Source: Marinomonas sp. IMCC 4694
GTDB taxonomy: Bacteria; Pseudomonadota; Gammaproteobacteria; Pseudomonadales; Marinomonadaceae
NCBI RefSeq assembly: GCF_008122525.1
Contig: NZ_VSRV01000001.1
Coordinates: 124,001-188,000 of the forward strand
DNA: 64,000 bases
Direction: 5' to 3'
Positions 17,147-24,755 of this stretch are shown here, piece after piece. The position numbers were made by a program, and so were the translations under genes. Positions within the stretch are counted from its first letter, which is position 1. Each line of letters begins with the position of its first letter. The notes beneath the pieces are model-generated. The model made no database searches, was not told the DNA's origin, and was given only the letters and a program-made list of their open reading frames with translations.

Positions 17147-17671
17147 ATGAGTCAGACTCCCTCTTCTAATCAGATAAAAAACTACCTCGGCGCCTACAAT
17201 CCTAGCGTGCAGCAACAAGCTCAGCAGTTGTTAGACACGCAAAAGTCGGGGGATTGGTTACTCAAAAAATACCCCGCTCCACATGGCTTAAATGGGCCAC
17301 GCGCGCTTTATGATTACGCCATGGCGCTGAAAAATGACTTCATGCGCAGCTCGCCACCGATCAGCAAGGTCATCTACGACGATAAAATCCACATCATTCA
17401 TAACGCCTTAGGTTTGCATACCTTTGTGTCGAGAATGCAGGGCAACAAGCTAAAAGCCAAGCACGAGATTCGTGTGGCGTCTTTGTTTCGGCGGATTCCC
17501 GAGCCGTTATTAAAAATGATCGTGGTACACGAATTAGCGCACCTGAAAGAAAAAGACCATAACAAGGCCTTTTATAAACTGTGCTGTTACATGGAGCCGG
17601 ATTATCATCAGCTGGAGTTTGATCTGCGCTTGTATTTGAGCCACCGAGATCGTTTTGGCGACTTATGGTAA
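17147..17671 (+). CDS. YgjP-like (DUF45) metallopeptidase-fold protein
   Basis: A 174-residue protein with the zinc-binding motif VVHELAHLKEKDHNKAFYKL near residues 125-145: the HELAH pair of histidines plus the glutamate, and a third histidine in DHN, as in the YgjP/DUF45 family. Its start is soluble and it ends soon after the motif as in the family. Family members are assigned to metal-dependent hydrolases, but no substrate is known. It follows the cyclase gene by 31 bases, possibly in one transcript, and ends before a strong bidirectional terminator. Confidence 0.82.
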   Translation: MSQTPSSNQIKNYLGAYNPSVQQQAQQLLDTQKSGDWLLKKYPAPHGLNGPRALYDYAMALKNDFMRSSPPISKVIYDDKIHIIHNALGLHTFVSRMQGNKLKAKHEIRVASLFRRIPEPLLKMIVVHELAHLKEKDHNKAFYKLCCYMEPDYHQLEFDLRLYLSHRDRFGDLW

Positions 17672-17700
17672 AGCCTCATCAGAGGGCAGAAAATGACCAT

Positions 17701-17735
17701 AAAAAAGCCGATTTCCCTACAAAATCGGCTTTTTT
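17701..17735. terminator. Bidirectional terminator
   Basis: Perfect 14-base arms AAAAAAGCCGATTT / AAATCGGCTTTTTT with a 7-base loop and T tracts in both directions, between the convergent YgjP-like and yhhQ genes. Confidence 0.92.
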
Positions 17736-17768
17736 GTGCGCTTTTCTTACCAAGAAAACACGATGTTC

Positions 17769-18434
17769 CTAAGCATTAGACAGCGAGAAGTCAGGCTTTA
17801 TCAAGGTGAGTTTCTTGATCAAATAATTCAACAACACTCCGTAAAGAGGAATGAACAGGCCTAGGCTGATGATCAGTTTGAACGCGAAATCCGCCAACGC
17901 GATTTCTTGCCAATGCTGAGCCATGAAAGGGTCTGGGCTTTGATAAAACGCGATGCCGAAAAACGCCAAAGTGTCTAAGCCATTACCAAATAAAGTCGAG
18001 GCAGCGGGTGCGATCCACCAGGCTTTGAGCTGGCGTAGACGGTTGAACACCTGAATGTCCAACACTTGACCCAACAAGTACGCGAGTAAACTGGCCAGAG
18101 CGATACGGCCAACAAAGCTGTCAAACGTGGCGAGCGCTGCAAGCCCTTGAAAGGCTCCTTGTGCAAAAATCACCGACAACACATACGACACGATCAGCGA
18201 CGGAATCAGCACGTAAAAAATGATTTTACGAGCCAGCGTAGCGCCAAAAATACGCACCGTTAAATCGGTTGCCAAAAAGATAAAGGGAAAAGTAAATGCG
18301 CCCCACGTAGTGTGGAGATCAAAAATCGTAAAGGGGATTTGGACTAAATAATTGCTCGAAGCAATGATCAGTAAATGGAAAAACGCAAGATAACCAAGCG
18401 CCTTGCCTTGTTGTGCCGGTGTGAACGTACTCAT
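17769..18434 (-). CDS. yhhQ: YhhQ-type queuosine precursor transporter
   Basis: A 221-residue inner-membrane protein with six to seven helices, recognisable as YhhQ (COG1738, VUT family) from FHLLIIASSNYLVQIP, HTTWGAFTFPFIFLATDLTV and RIFGATLARKIIF at the N-terminus, which closely match the E. coli protein from memory. E. coli YhhQ imports the tRNA-modification precursors preQ0 and preQ1. The gene is monocistronic and its leader contains a preQ1-I-like element, which fits this role. The ATG at 18434 lies about 8 bases after AAAAAGG. Confidence 0.92.
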   Translation of the reverse strand: MSTFTPAQQGKALGYLAFFHLLIIASSNYLVQIPFTIFDLHTTWGAFTFPFIFLATDLTVRIFGATLARKIIFYVLIPSLIVSYVLSVIFAQGAFQGLAALATFDSFVGRIALASLLAYLLGQVLDIQVFNRLRQLKAWWIAPAASTLFGNGLDTLAFFGIAFYQSPDPFMAQHWQEIALADFAFKLIISLGLFIPLYGVLLNYLIKKLTLIKPDFSLSNA

Positions 18435-18440
18435 TAGTGA

Positions 18441-18478
18441 GACCTTTTTCGTTTGATTGGGGTGAGGGAACCCAAGTT
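18441..18478 (-). promoter_or_regulatory. preQ1-I-type riboswitch candidate in the yhhQ leader
   Basis: On the minus strand the leader reads TTGGGTTCCCTCACCCCAAT followed by CAAACGAAAAAGG and then the start codon. TTGGG pairs with CCCAA around a C-rich loop; the A-rich tail ending in AAGG could fold back so that GG pairs with the loop CC, forming the pseudoknot of preQ1-I aptamers. The Shine-Dalgarno would lie in this tail, implying translational control. Identity is inferred from pattern and from the gene controlled. Confidence 0.6.
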
Positions 18479-18480
18479 AA

Positions 18481-18506
18481 AAAGTGCGCCATTCATGGTG
18501 CACTTT
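18481..18506. repeat. Inverted repeat just upstream of the preQ1-like leader
   Basis: AAAGTGCGCC and GGTGCACTTT form 10-base arms with one mismatch and a 6-base loop. On the minus strand the hairpin ends in a five-T run, giving it a terminator-like appearance directly before the yhhQ aptamer. It may be part of the leader or mark an upstream transcript end. Confidence 0.45.
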
Positions 18507-18549
18507 CTGAATGTATCATTAAATTTCGAGCGAGATTATACAGAAAACG

Positions 18550-18596
18550 GGTGATTAAAAAAGACACGACGAGAAAAAGTAGTGTTTTTAATCACC
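18550..18596. terminator. Possible terminator downstream of the RIO kinase gene
   Basis: GGTGATTAAAAA (18550-18561) and TTTTTAATCACC (18585-18596) are perfect 12-base arms with a 23-base loop, beginning right at the stop codon of the kinase gene. The long loop and weak T tail leave doubt. Confidence 0.5.
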
Positions 18597-19454
18597 TTAA
18601 TCTTCATCGTCGGTGCTGTTGATGCGAGCGAGCCTGTCTTGTTCTTCGTCAAAGGCGTCTTGGATTTCTTGCAGTACAGAATCCACGTCCGCGTCTTCGG
18701 TTGGCTCTTCAAACAAACCGGTCAGTTCGGTTGTTGGCGTCAATTTACCGGCTTCAAACAGCGCCCAGATTTCTTTGGCGTATTGGGTCTCGAGTAACTC
18801 GGGAGCGGACATGCCATAGTAGTTACGCATGTTGTTTACGTCGCGTTCTAGCATCCATTCGGCGTTGTTGTTGGCGGCCGCATCCACAGCTTGGGGTAAA
18901 TCGATAATAACGGGGCCGTGAGAATCGACCAGCACGTTAAACTCAGACAAATCACCGTGGATCAACCCAGCGCACAGCATGCGTACGATGTCTTTAATGA
19001 TGGTGTCGTGATCGCGTCGCGCTTGTTCTTCGCTCAGTATCACGTCGTTTAGGCGTGGCGCCACTTCGCCGTTGTCGTCGGTGACCAGCTCCATCAGCAA
19101 AACACCATCGAAACAACCGTACGGCGTAGGCGCACGAACACCCGCTTCGGCCAAACGATACAAGGCATCGACTTCGGCATTTTGCCAAAGATTTTCTTGC
19201 TCATCACGGCCAAATTTAGAGCCTTTTTCCATGGCACGAGAGCGACGGCTGTTACGGACTTTTCGCCCTTCGCGGTATTGAACCGCTTGTTTAAAGCTGC
19301 GCTTCCCCGCTTCTTTATACACTTTGGCACAACGAATATCTGATCCGCAGCGTACCACGTAAACCGTCGCTTCTTTGCCACTCATTAACTGTCGTAGGAC
19401 TTCGTCAATTAAGCCATCTTCGATGAGGGGTTGTATTCTTTTTGGGATCTTCAT
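18597..19454 (-). CDS. RIO1-family serine protein kinase
   Basis: A 285-residue cytoplasmic kinase of the RIO family. It has a glycine-poor nucleotide loop (MSGKEATVYVVRCG), the ATP-binding lysine in RCAKVYKE, the catalytic loop LIHGDLSEFNVLV with HxD-like HGD and N, and the metal-binding aspartate in PVIIDLPQAVDA. The C-terminus is acidic (TEDADVDS, EEQDRLARINSTDDED). Bacterial RIO kinases are widespread in Pseudomonas and relatives but their targets are unknown. The start ATG at 19454 begins MKIPKRIQPLIEDG, the conserved family beginning; upstream codons of the open frame are not similar. Confidence 0.87.
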   Translation of the reverse strand: MKIPKRIQPLIEDGLIDEVLRQLMSGKEATVYVVRCGSDIRCAKVYKEAGKRSFKQAVQYREGRKVRNSRRSRAMEKGSKFGRDEQENLWQNAEVDALYRLAEAGVRAPTPYGCFDGVLLMELVTDDNGEVAPRLNDVILSEEQARRDHDTIIKDIVRMLCAGLIHGDLSEFNVLVDSHGPVIIDLPQAVDAAANNNAEWMLERDVNNMRNYYGMSAPELLETQYAKEIWALFEAGKLTPTTELTGLFEEPTEDADVDSVLQEIQDAFDEEQDRLARINSTDDED

Positions 19455-19623
19455 GCGGCTCGTTATACAGTGATTGGGTGATAAATGAAACGTCGAGCAA
19501 AACATCACAGGACGTTTGGTTAATAAATGCTTTATCGTCTACGTTATCAGATATGTCAATAGTAGCAAAATAACCAAGCCTGATGTTAGCGTGATATTAT
19601 CGATTTCTAAGATGTTTGATCAT

Positions 19624-20865
19624 TTAGCGCCGTCTATTGTGCGGTTTTTTGCCTGCTTTACCCGGTATTCCAAGGGCTTTTGCTCGGCGCTCTTTTTTTG
19701 ACGGTTCACGTTTTGTCTGCGTATTTGAGGTTTTATTGAGGTCTGGCTCAAACCCTGGCAGCCATTGCACAATAAACGGCTCGCCGACCAGTTTTTCAAT
19801 GTCGGTTAATAAATAGCGTTCTTTTTCTGCCACCAAGCTCACTGCTAAGCCAGCCGAGCCGGCGCGACCGGTGCGACCAATGCGATGAATGTAGTCTTCC
19901 GCGTTGTAAGGCAATTCGTGATTGACCACATACTGAAGTTGGTCGATGTCGATGCCTCGGGCGGCCACATCCGTCGCAACCAGCGCACGCACTTTGCCCG
20001 CTTTGAAATCCGCCAGCACGCGATCACGGGCTCCTTGGGATTTGTCACCATGAATGGCTTGAGTCGCGATGCCGTCTTTTGCCATTTCTTTGGCAAGCTC
20101 GTCGGCGCCTTGTTTGGTGCGGGTGAACACCAGCACCTGCTGCCAGTTTTTCGAGCCGATCAAAAAGGACAAGAGCGCGCTTTTTCGATCTTGGTCAACT
20201 GCATAAACTCGTTGTTCAACCTGAGTCGCTGTCGTGTTTCGGCTGTCTACCTCGATCAGTTTAGGGTCGCGCAATAACGTTTTGCTCAGTGCGAAAATCT
20301 CATCGTTAAAGGTCGCCGAGAAAAATAAGGTTTGGCGCTCAGCGGGCAGCGTTTTCAAAATGCGCTGAATGTCGATGATAAAGCCCATGTCGAGCATACG
20401 GTCAGCTTCGTCGAGCACCAAGGTTTGCAGCCGGCTTAGATCGATTAAATTTTTCATCAATAGCTCAAGCAAGCGCCCTGGCGTGGCGACCAACACATCG
20501 CAGCCTTGTTTGAGCGCATCAAGCTGCACATTGATGCTGGCACCGCCGTAAGCAACGACCGAGCGAATGGGCAAGTTGTTGCTGTATTTCACGAAGCTGG
20601 CGTGCACTTGTTGCGCCAGTTCGCGAGTCGGTGTGAGCACCAATACCTGAATGCATGCGGTGTTTTTTTGCAACAGAATCCGGTGCAACAGTGGCAAAGC
20701 AAAGGCCGCCGTTTTACCGGTGCCCGTTTGCGCACCCGCCATAAGATCCGTGTGCGCCAGTACCGCAGGAATGGCGGCCTGTTGAATCGGTGTGGGCGTG
20801 TTGTAGCCAAGGGCCGTAACCTGTTGAAGAAGATCTGGGTGAAGGCCTAACGACGCAAAGCTCAT
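19624..20865 (-). CDS. rhlE: DEAD-box RNA helicase, RhlE-type
   Basis: A 413-residue ATP-dependent RNA helicase with all motifs in order: Q motif (FASLGLHPDLLQQV... TPIQQAAIP), Walker A AQTGTGKT, PTRELAQQV, VATPGRLLE, VLDEADRMLDMGF, SAT, then ARGIDIDQLQYVVNHELPYN and YIHRIGRTGRAG. The opening and the spacing match RhlE rather than SrmB or DbpA, and the basic C-terminal tail (TKREPSKKERRAKALG... NRRR) should bind RNA. Likely a role in RNA decay or ribosome assembly, especially in the cold. Minus-strand neighbours are unrelated. Confidence 0.92.
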   Translation of the reverse strand: MSFASLGLHPDLLQQVTALGYNTPTPIQQAAIPAVLAHTDLMAGAQTGTGKTAAFALPLLHRILLQKNTACIQVLVLTPTRELAQQVHASFVKYSNNLPIRSVVAYGGASINVQLDALKQGCDVLVATPGRLLELLMKNLIDLSRLQTLVLDEADRMLDMGFIIDIQRILKTLPAERQTLFFSATFNDEIFALSKTLLRDPKLIEVDSRNTTATQVEQRVYAVDQDRKSALLSFLIGSKNWQQVLVFTRTKQGADELAKEMAKDGIATQAIHGDKSQGARDRVLADFKAGKVRALVATDVAARGIDIDQLQYVVNHELPYNAEDYIHRIGRTGRAGSAGLAVSLVAEKERYLLTDIEKLVGEPFIVQWLPGFEPDLNKTSNTQTKREPSKKERRAKALGIPGKAGKKPHNRRR

Positions 20866-20949
20866 GGGGAATCCGTTTAATTAAAAGAAAAGAAGTGAGT
20901 GATAAAAAGCGACTCGTAAGTCGCGCTAGTGTAGCTGAAAAAGACAGGG

Positions 20950-20991
20950 AAAAAACCAAAAGCAGGGCGCGATGTGAGGCCTGCTTTCGGT
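20950..20991 (-). terminator. Terminator of the ornithine cyclodeaminase-family gene
   Basis: On the minus strand ACCGAAAGCAGG and CCTGCTTTTGGT pair around a short loop, followed by a T run (about 20950-20956), 22 bases after the stop codon. Confidence 0.75.
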
Positions 20992-21012
20992 TAAATAGCT
21001 GAGAATCACAAA

Positions 21013-21963
21013 TTAGGCTTCTCGATACGCCAACATGGCCGCGGCCAAATCTTCGCGAGAATCCCCCACGGATTTAAACAAGGTGATGGCGTGATCGGGT
21101 TGCTCCAGCGCGGCTCGGCCAAGGTGAGTGTTACCACACAATTCGGTTAATTCAGCGTGAATATCCGTGGCCTTAATGGCGCCTTCTTTAATCGGCATGA
21201 TCAAGTCACCGGTTTCGGCCAAAGCACCAGCGCGGGTATCAACAAAAATCGCGGCGGCTTGCATCGCGAGGTTATCCACTTCGCGCATGTTTGGGGTGAA
21301 ACTGCCGACCAAATCCACATGAACGCCCGGTTTTAGCCAGCTTCCTAACAAAATGGGCTCGTTGGCGAGTGTTGCGCAGCTGATGATATCCACCTTTCCT
21401 GCCACGTCGGGCAACTGCTCTGTAGTGCAAACGCGCGCGTCTAGGCCTTGCGCTTGTAAATCGGCCGCAAACTCAGACGCCGCAAGGGAGGTTCTGCCCC
21501 AAACCCACACGGTTTTGATCGGGCGAACACGGCAATGAGCCGGTACCAAATGCTGCCCCATGCGCCCTGTCCCCATCATCAGCATGCTACTTGAATCCGC
21601 CCGAGACAAATAAGACGACGCCAGCGCCGAGGCCGCCGCGGTGCGAATCGCCGTGATCACATTGCCGTCCATTTGCGCCAGCGTTTGACCGGTTTTGCCA
21701 CAGCTTAGCGTGTAAAGGCTGGTTAACCCAGGCAGATTGTGTGCGTTGTTGCCAGGAAACACGCTGACTTGTTTCACGCCAAAGTATTGGCCCTCGATCC
21801 AAGCGGGCATCAATAACAAGGTCGCCTGCGGCGCATTCGGCACATCGATAAAATGATGATGGCGAACGGGAGAATGCACATCGGCGACAAAAATATCGCG
21901 TAACGCATCGATGATCTTCGGCCAAGTAAGGCGGGCGCGTAACATATCGGCAGAAATTAGCAT
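21013..21963 (-). CDS. Ornithine cyclodeaminase / mu-crystallin family protein
   Basis: A 316-residue protein of the OCD/mu-crystallin family. It has the substrate-binding N-terminal region (LLMPAWIEGQYFGVKQVSVFPGN, with the lysine of GVKQV), TAIRTAAASALASSYLSR and a Rossmann GTGRMGQH motif near residues 131-138 for NAD(P). Late GSFTPNMREVD is also conserved. Family activities include ornithine cyclodeamination, L-alanine dehydrogenation and reduction of pyrroline-2-carboxylate or ketimines; the sequence alone does not decide. No proline or hydroxyproline genes lie next to it. Confidence 0.85.
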   Translation of the reverse strand: MLISADMLRARLTWPKIIDALRDIFVADVHSPVRHHHFIDVPNAPQATLLLMPAWIEGQYFGVKQVSVFPGNNAHNLPGLTSLYTLSCGKTGQTLAQMDGNVITAIRTAAASALASSYLSRADSSSMLMMGTGRMGQHLVPAHCRVRPIKTVWVWGRTSLAASEFAADLQAQGLDARVCTTEQLPDVAGKVDIISCATLANEPILLGSWLKPGVHVDLVGSFTPNMREVDNLAMQAAAIFVDTRAGALAETGDLIMPIKEGAIKATDIHAELTELCGNTHLGRAALEQPDHAITLFKSVGDSREDLAAAMLAYREA

Positions 21964-22015
21964 GGTAACAGCTCCTGTGGAAAACCCTAAAAAGTGAAAT
22001 ATTTAAATCAGTAAT

Positions 22016-22054
22016 ACAAATAAACAGTACAGATAAACAGTACAGATAAACAAT
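22016..22054. repeat. Three 13 bp tandem repeats in a gene-free region
   Basis: The unit ACAGATAAACAGT occurs three times with single-base changes at either end. It lies in the 386-base gap 21964-22349, which is AT-rich from about 22195 and otherwise shows nothing I recognise apart from the likely porin promoter. Confidence 0.75.
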
Positions 22055-22349
22055 AAGAGTCGATTCAAACTCAGTCGCTTCTATTCTAGCAGGATAGAGT
22101 CAAGGAAAGATGACGTAAACAACGATACGCTGCACAGACCATAGCGTTTTTTCGAACACATCGGGAGTTCTAGAAGGCGCTTAAGTCCCCAATATAAAAA
22201 ACGATATCACGTGATTAAATTACATAAATTTACATTATATCAATCTGGATATTTTTATTTCCTTAATATTTTAGTAAAGATTTTAATGGCGGTGTTTTTT
22301 AGTTGGTTTTTTCTATAAAAAACAGATGGTTATCTTTCGTTAAGAAAAT

Positions 22350-23258
22350 GTGAAGAAATTAAGTAAAAAAAATGCAGACTTTGAATTAAATACAGATACT
22401 TTTTCGCAAGCCGTCGGTGATTCAACCTACGACCAAGGTGGCCGTGTTGCTGTTAATGCTTCCAGCACCCACACATCAGGCGATAACTTTGTAACGGCTA
22501 AAGGAACAGTGTTACTGACAACCGACGGAACCACCGGCGTAGATGATGCTTACATTCAAATGGGTAATAGCACAGTGAGTGTTCAAGCAGGTCGTTTCGA
22601 AGGTGTAAACCTATTCCCTCTAGGCAAAGACACCATGGTTTCACATGCTGGCGATGTGACAGTTTACAATGCGGGTGATGTACGTGGCCGTGCGGGCAGC
22701 AAAGGTGGTCAGTTTGCCTTGCACGTTAATGCCAGTGATAGCGTTAAATTCGAAGTAGACACGATTTTTGGTGATGCCGATTCTAAAGCAGGTGCTCATA
22801 CATCGGCTGTCTCAGGTATTCGTCCATCGGTTTCTTTCACGACAGACATGGCTACATTTACAGTGGGCTATGAAAGCGTTAAATACGATTTAACTGGCGG
22901 CGGCGATGTTAACAAATCTGGTTTTGGTGCCACTGTTAACTTTAACGTGGGTGATGCCAACATTAACCTTGCCGCTACGTCTGGCAAAGATGACAACACA
23001 GACCAAAAAGTATCCTCTCTTGCGGCCAACATGACCTACGGTAACTTTGGCCTAGGCGTGATCAGCTCTAGTGAGGACAATACTACAGGCAGTGATCCTT
23101 CTGTGATGACAACTTATGTTGCTTACACCATGCCACTTTTGGACATTGATAACGCATCCGTTACCTTAGCGGGTTCTTACTCAACAGCGGATGATGTGGC
23201 TGTTGGTACGAACGATAAAACCACCGCTGCTCGAGTTCGCTTTAACTATAGCTTCTAA
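22350..23258 (+). CDS. Outer-membrane porin lacking a signal peptide (possibly broken)
   Basis: The 302-residue reading frame has the beta-barrel character of a Gram-negative porin: alternating polar/hydrophobic strands, GRFEGVNLFPLGKDT early, MTYGNFGLGVIS later, and a C-terminal VRFNYSF ending in phenylalanine as BAM-dependent proteins do. But it starts with GTG and MKKLSKKNADFELNTDTF, with no signal sequence in this or another upstream frame; the MKKLS looks like the first residues of a porin signal peptide joined straight to mature sequence. Length is also short for such porins (often 330-400). Either a deletion has removed the leader, making this a pseudogene, or the assembly is wrong here. 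Confidence 0.65.
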   Translation: MKKLSKKNADFELNTDTFSQAVGDSTYDQGGRVAVNASSTHTSGDNFVTAKGTVLLTTDGTTGVDDAYIQMGNSTVSVQAGRFEGVNLFPLGKDTMVSHAGDVTVYNAGDVRGRAGSKGGQFALHVNASDSVKFEVDTIFGDADSKAGAHTSAVSGIRPSVSFTTDMATFTVGYESVKYDLTGGGDVNKSGFGATVNFNVGDANINLAATSGKDDNTDQKVSSLAANMTYGNFGLGVISSSEDNTTGSDPSVMTTYVAYTMPLLDIDNASVTLAGSYSTADDVAVGTNDKTTAARVRFNYSF

Positions 23259-23276
23259 TACGATAGTTAAAAATAA

Positions 23277-23321
23277 GAACAATATTGCTAGTTACCCCCT
23301 TTTCTAGCGATATTGTTCTTT
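23277..23321 (+). terminator. Terminator after the porin gene
   Basis: GAACAATATTGCTAG and CTAGCGATATTGTTC form 15-base arms with a single G-U pair, a 12-base loop and a following TTT, 18 bases after the stop codon. Confidence 0.8.
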
Positions 23322-23365
23322 CCTCGTTTCTACGCCTTCCTGTTTTCCACTCGTTTTTCTGTTGA

Positions 23366-23392
23366 CTCGTTCCCACGCTCCGCGTGGTAATG
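23366..23392. repeat. GTTCCCACGC-type palindromic repeat, copy 1
   Basis: CTCGTTCCCACGCTCCGCGTGG followed by TAATGC, an imperfect copy of the palindrome found whole at 34390-34418 and partly at 32571-32590. The unit is intergenic each time. Confidence 0.7.
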
Positions 23393-23512
23393 CATATATA
23401 AACTTTTGGCTTACAGTGAGCAAATACTGTGCAGGTGATTGTTTTTCTCAGTAAGCCCCCAATCAAGTGTTCATCCTTGATTTCAAGATTAAAACAGATT
23501 CCGGAGTACGTT

Positions 23513-24589
23513 ATGTCACAGTCAGAAAACACCCTTTTCAGTGCAGTCCAACTTGGCGATGTTGCCTTGGCCAATCGTTTTGTCATGGCGCCGCTAACCC
23601 GCACCCGCGCACCCGGTCATTTGCCCAATGCCTTGATGGCGGAATATTACGGACAGCGCGCCAGCACCGGCTTGATCATCACCGAATGCACCATGGTGAC
23701 GGAAGACACCTCGGCATTCGGCGACGATCCGGGCATTTACTCGCAAGCGCAAATCGACGGTTGGAAGTTGACCACAGACGCCGTGCATCAAGCGGGCGGC
23801 CATGCCTTTATGCAAATTTGGCACGCTGGAAGAGCCGCACATCCTTTGTTGAACGGCGGTAAAGAAGCGGTAGGTCCGAGCGCCATTGCAATCGACGGCG
23901 AGACGCACACCGCAGAGGGCAAAAAGCCTTACACAGTGCCTCGTGAATTAACCGTCGCCGAGATCAAAGCCATTGTGAACGATTTCCGCCAAGGGGCGAT
24001 CAATGCCAAAGCGGCGGGGTTTGATGGCGTTGAAATTCATGGTGCCAACGGTTATTTACTTGACCAATTCTTGCGCGACAGCGCCAACCAGCGTACCGAC
24101 GAATACGGCGGCTCGATGGAAAACCGAGCGCGTTTCTTGTTCGAAGTGATTGAAGCCGTGACAGAAGTGATGGGCAGTGGCCGAGTCGGCGTGCGCTTGT
24201 CGCCATTGAACAGTTTCCAAAGCATGAAAGACACGGACCCATTGGCGTGGACGCGCTTTTTGGCAGAGCAATTAAACCGTTTCAACTTGGCGTATGTTCA
24301 CCTGATGCGTGCCGATTTCTTTGGGATTCAGCAAGCTGACGTAGTGAGCGTCGCACGCGAAGCGTACCAAGGTCACCTGATGGTCAACATGGGCTACAGC
24401 CCAGAAGAAGCCCAGCAAGTGATTGCCTCTGGCCAAGCCGACAGCGTGGCATTTGGAACAGGCATTTTGGCGAACCCCGACTTTGTCGAGCGTGTCAAAC
24501 AAGGCGCTGAGCTGAACCAACCGAACCCAGACACTTTTTACACACCAGGCGCGGTTGGTTACACCGATTATCCGTTGATGAGTGCCTAG
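23513..24589 (+). CDS. Old Yellow Enzyme-family alkene reductase (NemA-like)
   Basis: A 358-residue FMN-dependent ene-reductase. Recognisable are VMAPLTRTRA near residue 24, MQIWHAGRAAHP, the active-site region FDGVEIHGANGYLLDQFLRD near residue 180 with the conserved H-x-x-N pair, TDEYGGSMENRARF and VAFGTGILANPDFVERV near the end. Such enzymes reduce activated C=C bonds of N-ethylmaleimide, enones or nitroesters with NADPH. The ATG at 23513 is preceded by GGAG and gives the typical start MSQSENTLFSAVQLG. It is the last gene before the first restriction island. Confidence 0.9.
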   Translation: MSQSENTLFSAVQLGDVALANRFVMAPLTRTRAPGHLPNALMAEYYGQRASTGLIITECTMVTEDTSAFGDDPGIYSQAQIDGWKLTTDAVHQAGGHAFMQIWHAGRAAHPLLNGGKEAVGPSAIAIDGETHTAEGKKPYTVPRELTVAEIKAIVNDFRQGAINAKAAGFDGVEIHGANGYLLDQFLRDSANQRTDEYGGSMENRARFLFEVIEAVTEVMGSGRVGVRLSPLNSFQSMKDTDPLAWTRFLAEQLNRFNLAYVHLMRADFFGIQQADVVSVAREAYQGHLMVNMGYSPEEAQQVIASGQADSVAFGTGILANPDFVERVKQGAELNQPNPDTFYTPGAVGYTDYPLMSA

Positions 24590-24609
24590 TAATTTATTCG
24601 TGCTTAACG

Positions 24610-24674
24610 ACCGTGGTATAAACACCTTATCAAAACGCCAAGGCTGCCGTGCCGTCTTGGCGTTTCTTTTTGTC
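24610..24674. repeat. Direct repeat with terminator, left copy bracketing restriction island 1
   Basis: ACCGTGGTATAAACAC and the following 50 bases recur with a few changes at 32599-32658. The unit contains a terminator (AAACGCCAAG / CTTGGCGTTT at 24633-24665, then CTTTTT), which here ends the ene-reductase gene. Confidence 0.85.
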
Positions 24675-24755
24675 AGTCAATAAAAATAGGGCGTTATTGT
24701 TAATGTCCCAGATTCCCTGTAAATTTTAGTTCGCCGTATAAAGAATGGAATTTTT

